Shown piece by piece: positions 10,312 through 24,200 of a DNA stretch of 64,000 nucleotides. Each line of letters starts with the position of its first letter. Within the stretch, counting starts at the first letter, position 1. This DNA is from Thinopyrum elongatum (taxonomy: Eukaryota > Streptophyta > Magnoliopsida > Poales > Poaceae). Under the pieces are notes generated by a model, which was not told the DNA's origin, did no database searches, and saw only the letters and a program-made list of their open reading frames with translations. The position numbers and the translations under genes were made by a program. The stretch lies in the NCBI GenBank assembly GCA_011799875.1, contig CM022303.1, positions 425,128,483 to 425,192,482 of the forward strand, given 5' to 3'.

Positions 10312-10686
10312 GGCAGAGATTTGAGAGAGAGAGAGAGGGCGAGCGAGGGGAGGATGTAGATGAGAATGCAGGCGGGACGACGTGAGCAAGGTAGTATTAA
10401 TTGGCGGCCGGAATCTAGATCGACGGGAACAGTACACACATCGGTCACCGGAATTTACAAGTACTGTAGTTTGAATTACACACGACTCCCGCAGCAAAAT
10501 CCATGCGTGAACATAATAGCTGACGGTTTCCAATACAGAACCGTGTCTGATTAATAACCCCCGCCACTCACCTTCCAAACCTCGAGGCGCGAAATAGAGT
10601 GCCAATCATGTGGGGGCCGGTTGTCTTGCCAGATCTTTACATTTTCTTTTATGAACACCAGATATTTACATCGTCTGATGATTTTT
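10312..10686. other. Upstream region of the 10311 frame and left satellite border
   Basis: There is a GA-rich run near 10320-10345 (GAGAGAGAGAGAGGGCGAGCG), then mixed sequence. The satellite begins abruptly at about 10687 after GTCTGATGATTTT. Confidence 0.5.
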
Positions 10687-12204
10687 TAACTCGCACACAA
10701 GTACACAAAAATTTGATTTTTCAAACCGTTATGGTTAGCCGTTGCATGTAGATGTAGTTCAAATTTGAATTACGGTCATTAAATGGCTAGAAAATCACTT
10801 AAATGTCTTCAAAAGGTTAAATGACCCCTGAAATTTTCCAAATTTTCACATGACAGTTGTATTAGTGCACGTTAAACGTAGAAAGAAAATTTGAAGGCCG
10901 TAAGAGGAAGCTATCTCCCGTTCGTCATCAAACATGCATTGTTCCCTCTCGGAAGCACGAGCCTTCCAGTGAGTTGCTCCGGTTTGTGAGGGGTGTGTGT
11001 CCAAACTTTCGCCAAACAGGCCAATTTTTTTACCACATCATCTTGGTGGCATGACAATACATCAAGCAAGGTTTCATGTTTTTCTGATCATTTTTTAATT
11101 TTTTGGAATTAAAATGCCATGGCACTCCATGCATGTGTCCATGCCGTGAGACCAATATGTTTGAAAATTCTTTCTAATTTACTGCACATGGAATTAACTC
11201 GCACACAAGTACACAAATATGATTTTTCAAACCGTTATGGTTAGCCGTTGCATGTAGATGTAGTTCAAATTTGAATTACGGTCATTAAATGGCTAGAAAA
11301 TCACTTAAATGTCTTTAAAAGGTCAAATGACCCCTGAAATTTTCCAAATTTTGACATGACAGTTGTATTAGTGCACGTTAAACATAGAAAAAAATTAAAG
11401 GCCGTAAGAGGAAGCTATCTCCCGTTCATCATCAAACATGCATTGTTCCCTCTCGGAACCACGAGCCTTCTAGTGAGTTGCTCCGGATTGTGAGGGGAGT
11501 GTGTCCAAACTTTCGTCAAGCAGGCCAATTTTTTTTACCACATCATCTTGGTGGCATGACATTACATCAAGCAAGGTTTCATATTTTTCTGATCATTTTT
11601 TAATTTTTTGGAATTAAAATGCCATGGCACTCCATGCATGTGTCCATGCCATGAGACCAATATGTTTAAAAATTCCTTCTAATTTACTGCACATGGAATT
11701 AACTCGCACACAAGTACACAAATATGATTTTTCAAACCGTTATGGTTAGCCGTTGCATGTAGATGTAGTTCAAATTTGAATTATGGTCATTAAATGGCTA
11801 GAAAATCACTTAAATGTCTTTAAAAGGTCAAATGACCCCTGCAATTTTCCAAATTTTCACATGACAGTTGTATTAGTGCACGTTAATCGTAGAAAAAAAT
11901 TTGAAGGCCGTAAGAGGAAGCTATCTCCCGTTTGTCATCAAACATGCATTGTTCCCTCTCAGAACCACGAGCCTTCTAGTGAGTTGCTCCGGTTTGTGAG
12001 GGGTGTGTGTCCAAACTTTCGCCACACAGGCTAATTTTTTTACCACATCATCTTGGTGGCATGACATTACATCAAGCAATGTTTCATGTTTTTCTGATCA
12101 TTTTTTAATTTTTTGGAATTAAAATGCCATGGCACTCCATGCATGTGTCCGTGCCGTGAGACTAATATGTTTGAAAATTCCTTCTAATTTACTGCACATG
12201 GAAT

Positions 12205-15200
12205 TAACTAGCACACATGTACAAATATGATTTTTTAAACCGTTATGGATAGCCGTTGCATGTAGATGTAGTTCAAATTTGAATTACGATCATTAAATGG
12301 CTAGAAAATCACTTAAATGTCTTTAAAAGGTCTAATGACCCCTGAAATTTTCCAAATTTTCACATGACAGTTGTATTAGTGCACGTTTAACATAGAAAAA
12401 AAATTGAAGGCCATAAGAGGAAGCTATCTCCTGTTCGTCATCAAACATGCATTGTTCCCTCTCGGAACCATGAGCCTTCTAGTGAGTTGCTCCGGTTTGT
12501 GACGGGTGTGTGTCCAAACTTTCGTCAAACATGCCAATTTTTTTACCACATCATCTTGGTGGCGTGACATTACATCAAGCAAGGTTTCATGTTTTTCTGA
12601 ATTTTTTTAATTTTTTGGAATTAAAATGCCCTGGCACTCCATGCATGTGTCTATGCCGTGAGACCAATATGTTTGAAAATTCCTTCTAATTTACTACACA
12701 TGGAATTAACTCACACACAAGTACACAAATATGATTTTTCAAACCGTTATGGTTAGCCGTTGCATGTAGATGTAGTTCAAATTTGAATTACGGTCATTAA
12801 ATGGCTAGAAAATCACTTAAATGTCTTTAAAAGGTCAAATGACCCCTGAAATTTTCCAAATTTTCACATGATAGTTGTATTAGTGCATGTTAAACGTAGA
12901 AAAAAAATTGAAGGCCGTAAGAGGAAGCTATCTCCTGTTCGTCATCAAACATGCATTGTTCCCTCTCGGAACCACGAGCCTTCTAGTGAGTTGCTCCGGT
13001 TTGTGAGGGGTGTGTCTCCAAACTTTCGTCAAACAGGCCAATTTCTTTTACCACATCATCTTGGTGGCATGACATTACATCAAGCAAGGTTTCAAGTTTT
13101 TCTGATCATTTTTTAATCTTTTGGAATTAAAATGCCATGGCACTCCATGCATGTGTCCATGCCGAGAGACCAATATGTTTGAAAATTCCTTCTAATTTAC
13201 TGCACATGGAATTAACTCGCACACAAGTACACAAATATGATTTTTCAAACCGTTATGGTTAGCTGTTGCATGTAGATGTTGTTCAATTTTGAATTACGGT
13301 CATTAAATGGCTAGAAAATCACTTAAATGTCTTTAAAAGGTCAAATGACCCCTTAAATTTTCCAAATTTTCACATGACAGTTGTATTAGTGCACGTTAAA
13401 CGTAGAAAAAAATTTGAAGGCCGTAAGAAGAAACTATCTCCCAGTCGTCATCAAACATGCATTGTTCCCTCTCGGAACCACGAGCCTTCTAGTGAGTTGC
13501 TCCGGTTTGTGAGGGGTGTGTGTCCAAACATTCGTCAAATAGGCCAATTTTTTTACCACATCATCTTGGTGGCATGACATTACATCAAGCAAGGTTTCAT
13601 GTTTTTTTGATCATTTTTTATTTTTTGGAATCAAAATGCCATGGCACTCCATGCATGTGTCCATGCCGTGAGACCAATATGTTTGAAAATTCCTTCTAAT
13701 TTACTGCACATGGAATTAACTCGCACACAAGTACACAAATATGATTTTTCATACCGTTATGGTTAGCCGTTGCATGTAGATGTAGTTCAAATTTGAATTA
13801 TGGTCATTAAATGGCTAGAAAATCACTTAAATGTCTTTAAAAGGTCAAATGACCCCTGAAATTTCCAAATTTTCACATGACAGTTGTATTAGTGCACGTT
13901 AAACATAGAAAAAAATTTGAAGGCCGTAAGAGGAAGCTATCTCCCGTTTGTCATCAAACATGCATTGTTCCCTCTCAGAACCACGAGCCTTCTAGTGAGT
14001 TGCTCCGGTTTGTGAGGGGTGTGTGTCCAAACTTTCGCCACACAGGCTAATTTTTTTACCACATCATCTTGGTGGCATGACATTACATCAAGCAATGTTT
14101 CATGTTTTTCTGATCATTTTTTAATTTTTTGGAATTAAAATGCCATGGCACTCCATGCATGTGTCCATGCCGTGAGACTAATATGTTTGAAAATTCCTTC
14201 TAATTTACTGCACATGGAATTAACTCGCACACATGTACAAATATGATTTTTTAAACCGTTATGGTTAGCCGTTGCATGTAGATGTAGTTCAAATTTGAAT
14301 TACGGTCATTAAATGGCTAGAAAATCACTTAAATGTCTTTAAAAGGTCAAATGACCCCTGAAATTTTCCAAATATTCACATGACAGTTGTATTAGTGCAT
14401 GTTTAACATAGAAAAAAATTGAAGGCCGTAAGAGGAAGCTATCTCCTGTTCGTCATCAAACATGCATTGTTCCCTCTCGGAACCATGAGCCTTCTAGTGA
14501 GTTGCTCCGGTTTGTGACGGGTGTGTGTCCAAACTTTCGTCAAATAGGCCAATTTTTTTACCACATCATCTTGGTGGCGTGACATTACATCAAGCAAGGT
14601 TTCATGTTTTTCTGAATTTTTTAATTTTTTGGAATTAAAATGCCCTGGCACTCCATGCATGTGTCTATGCCGTGAGACCAATATGTTTGAAAATTCCTTC
14701 TAATTTACTACACATGGAATTAACTCACACACAAGTACACAAATATGATTTTTCAAACCGTTATGGTTAGCCGTTGCATGTAGATGTAGTTCAAATTTGA
14801 ATTACGGTCATTAAATGGCTAGAAAATCACTTAAATGTCTTTAAAAGGTCAAATGACCCCTGAAATTTTCCAAATTTTCACATGATAGTTGTATTAGTGC
14901 ATGTTAAACGTAGAAAAAAAATTGAAGGCCGTAAGAGGAAGCTATCTCCCGTTCGTCATCAAACATGCATTGTTCCCTCTCGGAACCACGAGCCTTCTAG
15001 TGAGTTGCTCCGGTTTGTGAGGGGTGTGTCTCCAAACTTTCGTCAAACAGGCCAATTTCTTTTACCACATCATCTTGGTGGCATGACATTACATCAAGCA
15101 AGGTTTCAAGTTTTTCTGATCATTTTTTAATCTTTTGGAATTAAAATGCCATGGCACTCCATGCATGTGTCCATGCCGAGAGACCAATATGTTTGAAAAT

Positions 15201-18200
15201 TCCTTCTAATTTACTGCACATGGAATTAACTCGCACACAAGTACACAAATATGATTTTTCAAACCGTTATGGTTAGCTGTTGCATGTAGATGTTGTTCAA
15301 TTTTGAATTACGGTCATTAAATGGCTAGAAAATAACTTAAATGTCTTTAAAAGGTCAAATGACCCCTTAAATTTTCCAAATTTTCACATGACAGTTGTAT
15401 TAGTGCACGTTAAACGTAGAAAAAAATTTGAAGGCCGTAAGAAGAAACTATCTCCCAGTCGTCATCAAACATGCATTGTTCCCTCTCGGAACCACGAGCC
15501 TTCTAGTGAGTTGCTCCGGTTTGTGAGGGGTGTGTGTCCAAACATTCGTCAAATAGGCCAATTTTTTTACCACATCATCTTGGTGGCATGACATTACATC
15601 AAGCAAGGTTTTCATGTTTTTTTGATCATTTTTTAATTTTTGGAATCAAAATGCCATGGCACTCCTTGCATGTGTCCATGCCGTGAGACCAATATGTTTG
15701 AAAATTCCTTCTAATTTACTGCACATGGAATTAACTCGCACACAAGTACACAAATATGATTTTTCATACCGTTATGGTTAGCCGTTGCATGTAGATGTAG
15801 TTCAAATTTGAATTATGGTCATTAAATGGCTAGAAAATCACTTAAATGTCTTTAAAAGGTCAAATGACCCCTGAAATTTCCAAATTTTCACATGACAGTT
15901 GTATTAGTGCATGTTAAACATAGAAAAAAATTTGAAGGCCGTAAGAGGAAGCTATCTCCCGTTTGTCATCAAACATGCATTGTTCCCTCTCAGAACCACG
16001 AGCCTTCTAGTGAGTTGCTCCGGTTTGTGAGGGGTGTGTGTCCAAACTTTCGCCACACAGGCTAATTTTTTTACCACATCATCTTGGTGGCATGACATTA
16101 CATCAAGCAATGTTTCATGTTTTTCTGATCATTTTTTAATTTTTTGGAATTAAAATGCCATGGCACTCCATGCATGTGTCCATGCCGTGAGACTAGTATG
16201 TTTGAAAATTCCTTCTAATTTACTGCACATGGAATTAACTCGCACACATGTACAAATATGATTTTTTAAACCGTTATGGTTAGCCGTTGCATGTTGATGT
16301 AGTTCAAATTTGAATTACGGTCATTAAATGGCTAGAAAATCACTTAAATGTCTTTAAAAGGTCAAATGACCCCTGAAATTTTCCAAATATTCACATGACA
16401 GTTGTATTAGTGCATGTTTAACATAGAAAAAAATTGAAGGCCGTAAGAGGAAGCTATCTCCTGTTCGTCATCAAACATGCATTGTTCCCTCTCGGAACCA
16501 TGAGCCTTCTAGTGAGTTGCTCCGGTTTGTGACGGGTGTGTGTCCAAACTTTCGTCAAATAGGCCAATTTTTTTACCACATCATCTTGGTGGCATGACAT
16601 TACATCAAGCAAGGTTTCATGTTTTTTTGATCATTTTTTATTTTTTGGAATCAAAATGCCATGGCACTCCATGCATGTGTCCATGCCGTGGGACCAATAT
16701 GTTTGAAAATTCCTTCTAATTTACTGCACATGGAATTAACTCGCACACAAGTACACAAATATGATTTTTCATACCGTTATGGTTAGCCGTTGCATGTAGA
16801 TGTAGTTCAAATTTGAATTACGGTCATTAAATGGCTAGAAAATCACTTAAATGTCTTTAAAAGGTCAAATGACCCCTGAAATTTTCCAAATTTTCACATG
16901 ATAGTTGTATTAGTGCATGTTAAACGTAGAAAAAAAATTGAAGGCCGTAAGAGGAAGCTATCTCCCGTTCGTCATCAAACATGCATTGTTCCCTCTCGGA
17001 ACCACGAGCCTTCTAGTGAGTTGCTCCGGTTTGTGAGGGGTGTGTCTCCAAACTTTCGTCAAACAGGCCAATTTCTTTTACCACATCATCTTGGTGGCAT
17101 GACATTACATCAAGCAAGGTTTCAAGTTTTTCTGATCATTTTTTAATCTTTTGGAATTAAAATGCCATGGCACTCCATGCATGTGTCCATGCCGAGAGAC
17201 CAATATGTTTGAAAATTCCTTCTAATTTACTGCACATGGAATTAACTCGCACACAAGTACACAAATATGATTTTTCAAACCGTTATGGTTAGCTGTTGCA
17301 TGTAGATGTTGTTCAATTTGGAATTACGGTCATTAAATGGCTAGAAAATCACTTAAATGTCTTTAAAAGGTCAAATGACCCCTTAAATTTTCCAAATTTT
17401 CACATGACAGTTGTATTAGTGCACGTTAAACGTAGAAAAAAATTTGAAGGCCGTAAGAAGAAACTATCTCCCAGTCGTCATCAAACATGCATTGTTCCCT
17501 CTCGGAACCACGAGCCTTCTAGTGAGTTGCTCCGGTTTGTGAGGGGTGTGTGTCCAAACATTCGTCAAATAGGCCAATTTTTTTACCACATCATCTTGGT
17601 GGCATGACATTACATCAAGCAAGGTTTCATGTTTTTTTGATCATTTTTTATTTTTTGGAATCAAAATGCCATGGCACTCCATGCATGTGTCCATGCCGTG
17701 AGACCAATATGTTTGAAAATTCCTTCTAATTTACTGCACATGGAATTAACTCGCACACAAGTACACAAATATGATTTTTCATACCGTTATGGTTAGCCGT
17801 TGCATGTAGATGTAGTTCAAATTTGAATTATGGTCATTAAATGGCTAGAAAATCACTTAAATGTCTTTAAAAGGTCAAATGACCCCTGAAATTTCCAAAT
17901 TTTCACATGACAGTTGTATTAGTGCACGTTAAACATAGAAAAAAATTTGAAGGCCGTAAGAGGAAGCTATCTCCCGTTTGTCATCAAACATGCATTGTTC
18001 CCTCTCAGAACCACGAGCCTTCTAGTGAGTTGCTCCGGTTTGTGAGGGGTGTGTGTCCAAACTTTCGCCACACAGGCTAATTTTTTTACCACATCATCTT
18101 GGTGGCATGACATTACATCAAGCAATGTTTCATGTTTTTCTGATCATTTTTTAATTTTTTGGAATTAAAATGCCATGGCACTCCATGCATGTGTCCATGC

Positions 18201-21200
18201 CGTGAGACTAATATGTTTGAAAATTCCTTCTAATTTACTGCACATGGAATTAACTCGCACACATGTACAAATATGATTTTTTAAACCGTTATGGTTAGCC
18301 GTTGCATGTAGATGTAGTTCAAATTTGAATTACGGTCATTAAATGGCTAGAAAATCACTTAAATGTCTTTAAAAGGTCAAATGACCCCTGAAATTTTCCA
18401 AATATTCACATGACAGTTGTATTAGTGCATGTTTAACATAGAAAAAAATTGAAGGCCGTAAGAGGAAGCTATCTCCTGTTCGTCATCAAACATGCATTGT
18501 TCCCTCTCGGAACCATGAGCCTTCTAGTGAGTTGCTCCGGTTTGTGACGGGTGTGTGTCCAAACTTTCGTCAAATAGGCCAATTTTTTTACCACATCATC
18601 TTGGTGGCGTGACATTACATCAAGCAAGGTTTCATGTTTTTCTGAATTTTTTAATTTTTTGGAATTAAAATGCCCTGGCACTCCATGCATGTGTCTATGC
18701 CGTGAGACCAATATGTTTGAAAATTCCTTCTAATTTACTACACATGGAATTAACTCACACACAAGTACACAAATATGATTTTTCAAACCGTTATGGTTAG
18801 CCGTTGCATGTAGATGTAGTTCAAATTTGAATTACGGTCATTAAATGGCTAGAAAATCACTTAAATGTCTTTAAAAGGTCAAATGACCCCTGAAATTTTC
18901 CAAATTTTCACATGATAGTTGTATTAGTGCATGTTAAACGTAGAAAAAAAATTGAAGGCCGTAAGAGGAAGCTATCTCCCGTTCGTCATCAAACATGCAT
19001 TGTTCCCTCTCGGAACCACGAGCCTTCTAGTGAGTTGCTCCGGTTTGTGAGGGGTGTGTCTCCAAACTTTCGTCAAACAGGCCAATTTCTTTTACCACAT
19101 CATCTTGGTGGCATGACATTACATCAAGCAAGGTTTCAAGTTTTTCTGATCATTTTTTAATCTTTTGGAATTAAAATGCCATGGCACTCCATGCATGTGT
19201 CCATGCCGAGAGACCAATATGTTTGAAAATTCCTTCTAATTTACTGCACATGGAATTAACTCGCACACAAGTACACAAATATGATTTTTCAAACCGTTAT
19301 GGTTAGCTGTTGCATGTAGATGTTGTTCAATTTTGAATTACGGTCATTAAATGGCTAGAAAATAACTTAAATGTCTTTAAAAGGTCAAATGACCCCTTAA
19401 ATTTTCCAAATTTTCACATGACAGTTGTATTAGTGCACGTTAAACGTAGAAAAAAATTTGAAGGCCGTAAGAAGAAACTATCTCCCAGTCGTCATCAAAC
19501 ATGCATTGTTCCCTCTCGGAACCACGAGCCTTCTAGTGAGTTGCTCCGGTTTGTGAGGGGTGTGTGTCCAAACATTCGTCAAATAGGCCAATTTTTTTAC
19601 CACATCATCTTGGTGGCATGACATTACATCAAGCAAGGTTTTCATGTTTTTTTGATCATTTTTTAATTTTTGGAATCAAAATGCCATGGCACTCCTTGCA
19701 TGTGTCCATGCCGTGAGACCAATATGTTTGAAAATTCCTTCTAATTTACTGCACATGGAATTAACTCGCACACAAGTACACAAATATGATTTTTCATACC
19801 GTTATGGTTAGCCGTTGCATGTAGATGTAGTTCAAATTTGAATTATGGTCATTAAATGGCTAGAAAATCACTTAAATGTCTTTAAAAGGTCAAATGACCC
19901 CTGAAATTTCCAAATTTTCACATGACAGTTGTATTAGTGCACGTTAAACATAGAAAAAAATTTGAAGGCCGTAAGAGGAAGCTATCTCCCGTTTGTCATC
20001 AAACATGCATTGTTCCCTCTCAGAACCACGAGCCTTCTAGTGAGTTGCTCCGGTTTGTGAGGGGTGTGTGTCCAAACTTTCGCCACACAGGCTAATTTTT
20101 TTACCACATCATCTTGGTGGCATGACATTACATCAAGCAATGTTTCATGTTTTTCTGATCATTTTTTAATTTTTTGGAATTAAAATGCCATGGCACTCCA
20201 TGCATGTGTCCATGCCGTGAGACTAATATGTTTGAAAATTCCTTCTAATTTACTGCACATGGAATTAACTCGCACACATGTACAAATATGATTTTTTTAA
20301 ACCGTTATGGTTAGCCGTTGCATGTAGATGTAGTTCAAATTTGAATTACGGTCATTAAATGGCTAGAAAATCACTTAATTGTCTTTAAAAGGTCAAATGA
20401 CCCCTGAAATTTTCCAAATATTCACATGACAGTTGTATTAGTGCATGTTTAACATAGAAAAAAATTGAAGGCCGTAAGAGGAAGCTATCTCCTGTTCGTC
20501 ATCAAACATGCATTGTTCCCTCTCGGAACCATGAGCCTTCTAGTGAGTTGCTCCGGTTTGTGACGGGTGTGTGTCCAAACTTTCGTCAAATAGGCCAATT
20601 TTTTTACCACATCATCTTGGTGGCGTGACATTACATCAAGCAAGGTTTCATGTTTTTCTGAATTTTTTAATTTTTTGGAATTAAAATGCCCTGGCACTCC
20701 ATGCATGTGTCTATGCCGTGAGACCAATATGTTTGAAAATTCCTTCTAATTTACTACACATGGAATTAACTCACACACAAGTACACAAATATGATTTTTC
20801 AAACCGTTATGGTTAGCCGTTGCATGTAGATGTAGTTCAAATTTGAATTACGGTCATTAAATGGCTAGAAAATCACTTAAATGTCTTTAAAAGGTCAAAT
20901 GACCCCTGAAATTTTCCAAATTTTCACATGATAGTTCTATTAGTGCATGTTAAACGTAGAAAAAAAATTGAAGGCCGTAAGAGGAAGCTATCTCCCGTTC
21001 GTCATCAAACATGCATTGTTCCCTCTCGGAACCACGAGCCTTCTAGTGAGTTGCTCCGGTTTGTGAGGGGTGTGTCTCCAAACTTTCGTGAAACAGGCCA
21101 ATTTCTTTTACCACATCATCTTAGTGGCATGACATTACATCAAGCAAGGTTTCAAGTTTTTCTGATCATTTTTTAATCTTTTGGAATTAAAATGCCATGG

Positions 21201-24200
21201 CACTCCATGCATGTGGCCATGCCGAGAGACCAATATGTTTGAAAATTCCTTCTAATTTACTGCACATGGAATTAACTCGCACACAAGTACACAAATATGA
21301 TTTTTCAAACCGTTATGGTTAGCTGTTGCATGTAGATGTTGTTCAATTTTGAATTACGGTCATTAAATGGCTAGAAAATCACTTAAATGTCTTTAAAAGG
21401 TCAAATGACCCCTTAAATTTTCCAAATTTTCACATGACAGTTGTATTAGTGCACGTTAAACGTAGAAAAAAATTTGAAGGCCGTAAGAAGGAACTATCTC
21501 CCAGTCGTCATCAAACATGCATTGTTCCCTCTCGGAACCACGAGCCTTCTAGTGAGTTGCTCCGGTTTGTGAGGGGTGTGTGTCCAAACATTCGTCAAAT
21601 AGGCCAATTTTTTTACCACATCATCTTGGTGGCATGACATTACATCAAGCAAGGTTTCATGTTTTTTTGATCATTTTTTATTTTTTGGAATCAAAATGCC
21701 ATGGCACTCCATGCATGTGTCCATGCAGTGAGACCAATATGTTTGAAAATTCCTTCTAATTTACTGCACATGGAATTAACTCACACACAAGTACACAAAT
21801 ATGATTTTTCATACCGTTATGGTTAGCCGTTGCATGTAGATGTAGTTCAAATTTGAATTATGGTCATTAAATGGCTAGAAAATCACTTAAATGTCTTTAA
21901 AAGGTCAAATGACCCCTGAAATTTCCAAATTTTCACATGACAGTTGTATTAGTGCATGTTAAACATAGAAAAAAATTTGAAGGCCGTAAGAGGAAGCTAT
22001 CTCCCGTTTGTCATCAAACATGCATTGTTCCCTCTCAGAACCACGAGCCTTCTAGTGAGTTGCTCCGGTTTGTGAGGGGTGTGTGTCCAAACTTTCGCCA
22101 CACAGGCTAATTTTTTTACCACATCATCTTGGTGGCATGACATTACATCAAGCAATGTTTCATGTTTTTCTGATCATTTTTTAATTTTTTGGAATTAAAA
22201 TGCCATGGCACTCCATGCATGTGTCCATGCCGTGAGACTAATATGTTTGAAAATTCCTTCTAATTTACTGCACATGGAATTAACTCGCACACATGTACAA
22301 ATATGATTTTTTAAACCGTTATGGTTAGCCGTTGCATGTAGATGTAGTTCAAATTTGAATTACGGTCATTAAATGGCTAGAAAATCACTTAAATGTCTTT
22401 AAAAGGTCAAATGACCCCTGAAATTTTCCAAATATTCACATGACAGTTGTATTAGTGCATGTTTAACATAGAAAAAAATTGAAGGCCGTAAGAGGAAGCT
22501 ATCTCCTGTTCGTCATCAAACATGCATTGTTCCCTCTCGGAACCATGAGCCTTCTAGTGAGTTGCTCCGGTTTGTGAGGGGTGTGTGTCCAAACTTTCGT
22601 CAAACAGGCCAATTTTTTTACCACATCATCTTGGTGGCATGACATTACATCAAGCAAGGTTTCATGTTTTTCTGAATTTTTTTAATTTTTTGGAATTAAA
22701 ATGCCATGGCACTCCATGCATGTGTCCATGCCGTGAGACCAATATGTTTGAAAATTACTTCTAATTTACTACACATGGAATTAACTCGCACACAGGTACA
22801 CAAATATGATTTTTCAAACCGTTATGGTTAGCCGTTGCATGTAGATGTAGTTCAAATTTGAATTACGGTCATTAAATGGCTAGAAAATCACTTAAATGTC
22901 TTTAAAAGGTCAAATGACCCCTGAAATTTTCCAAATTTTCACATGATAGTTGTATTAGTGCATGTTAAACATAGAAAAAAAATTGAAGGCCGTAAGAGGA
23001 AGCTATCTCCCGTTCGTCATCAAACATGCATTGTTCCCTCTCGGAACCACGAGCCTTCTAGTGAGTTGCTCCGGTTTGTGAGGGGTGTGTCTCCAAACTT
23101 TCGTCAAACAGGCCAATTTCTTTTACCACATCATCTTGGTGGCATGACATTACATCAAGCAAGGTTTCAAGTTTTTCTGATCATTTTTTAATCTTTTGGA
23201 ATTAAAATGCCATGGCACTCCATGCATGTGTCCATGCCGAGAGACCAATATGTTTGAAAATTCCTTCTAATTTACTGCACATGGAATTAACTCGCACACA
23301 AGTACACAAATATGATTTTTCAAACCGTTATGGTTAGCTGTTGCATGTAGATGTTGTTCAATTTTGAATTACGGTCATTAAATGGCTAGAAAATCACTTA
23401 AATGTCTTTAAAAGGTCAAATGACCCCTTAAATTTTCCAAATTTTCACATGACAGTTGTATTAGTGCACGTTAAACGTAGAAAAAAATTTGAAGGCCGTA
23501 AGAAGAAACTATCTCCCAGTCGTCATCAAACATGCATTGTTCCCTCTCGGAACCACGAGCCTTCTAGTGAGTTGCTCCGGTTTGTGAGGGGTGTGTGTCC
23601 AAACATTCGTCAAATAGGCCAATTTTTTTACCACATCATCTTGGTGGCATGACATTACATCAAGCAAGGTTTCATGTTTTTTTGATCATTTTTTATTTTT
23701 TGGAATCAAAATGCCATGGCACTCCATGCATGTGTCCATGCCGTGAGACCAATATGTTTGAAAATTCCTTCTAATTTACTGCACATGGAATTAACTCGCA
23801 CACAAGTACACAAATCTGATTTTTCATACCGTTATGGTTAGCCGTTGCATGTAGATGTAGTTCAAATTTGAATTACGGTCATTAAATGGCTAGAAAATCA
23901 CTTAAATGTCTTTAAAAGGTCAAATGACCCCTGAAATTTCCAAATTTTCACATGACAGTTGTATTAGTGCACGTTAAACATAGAAAAAAATTTGAAGGCC
24001 GTAAGAGGAAGCTATCTCCCGTTCGTCATCAAACATGCATTGTTCCCTCTCAAAACCAAGAGCCTTCTAGTGAGTTGCTCCGGTTTGTGAGGGGTGTGTG
24101 TCCAAACTTTCGCCACACAGGGTAATTTTTTTACCACATCATCTTGGTGGCATGACATTACATCAAGCAAGGTTTCATGTTTTTATGATCATTTTTTAAT

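Noticed and set aside
14439..20727. Minus-strand 80-codon frames in the satellite (14439, 18469, 20485)
   Set aside because: They occur only in one monomer type of some tetramers and depend on single variants; they are copies of one accident of sequence.
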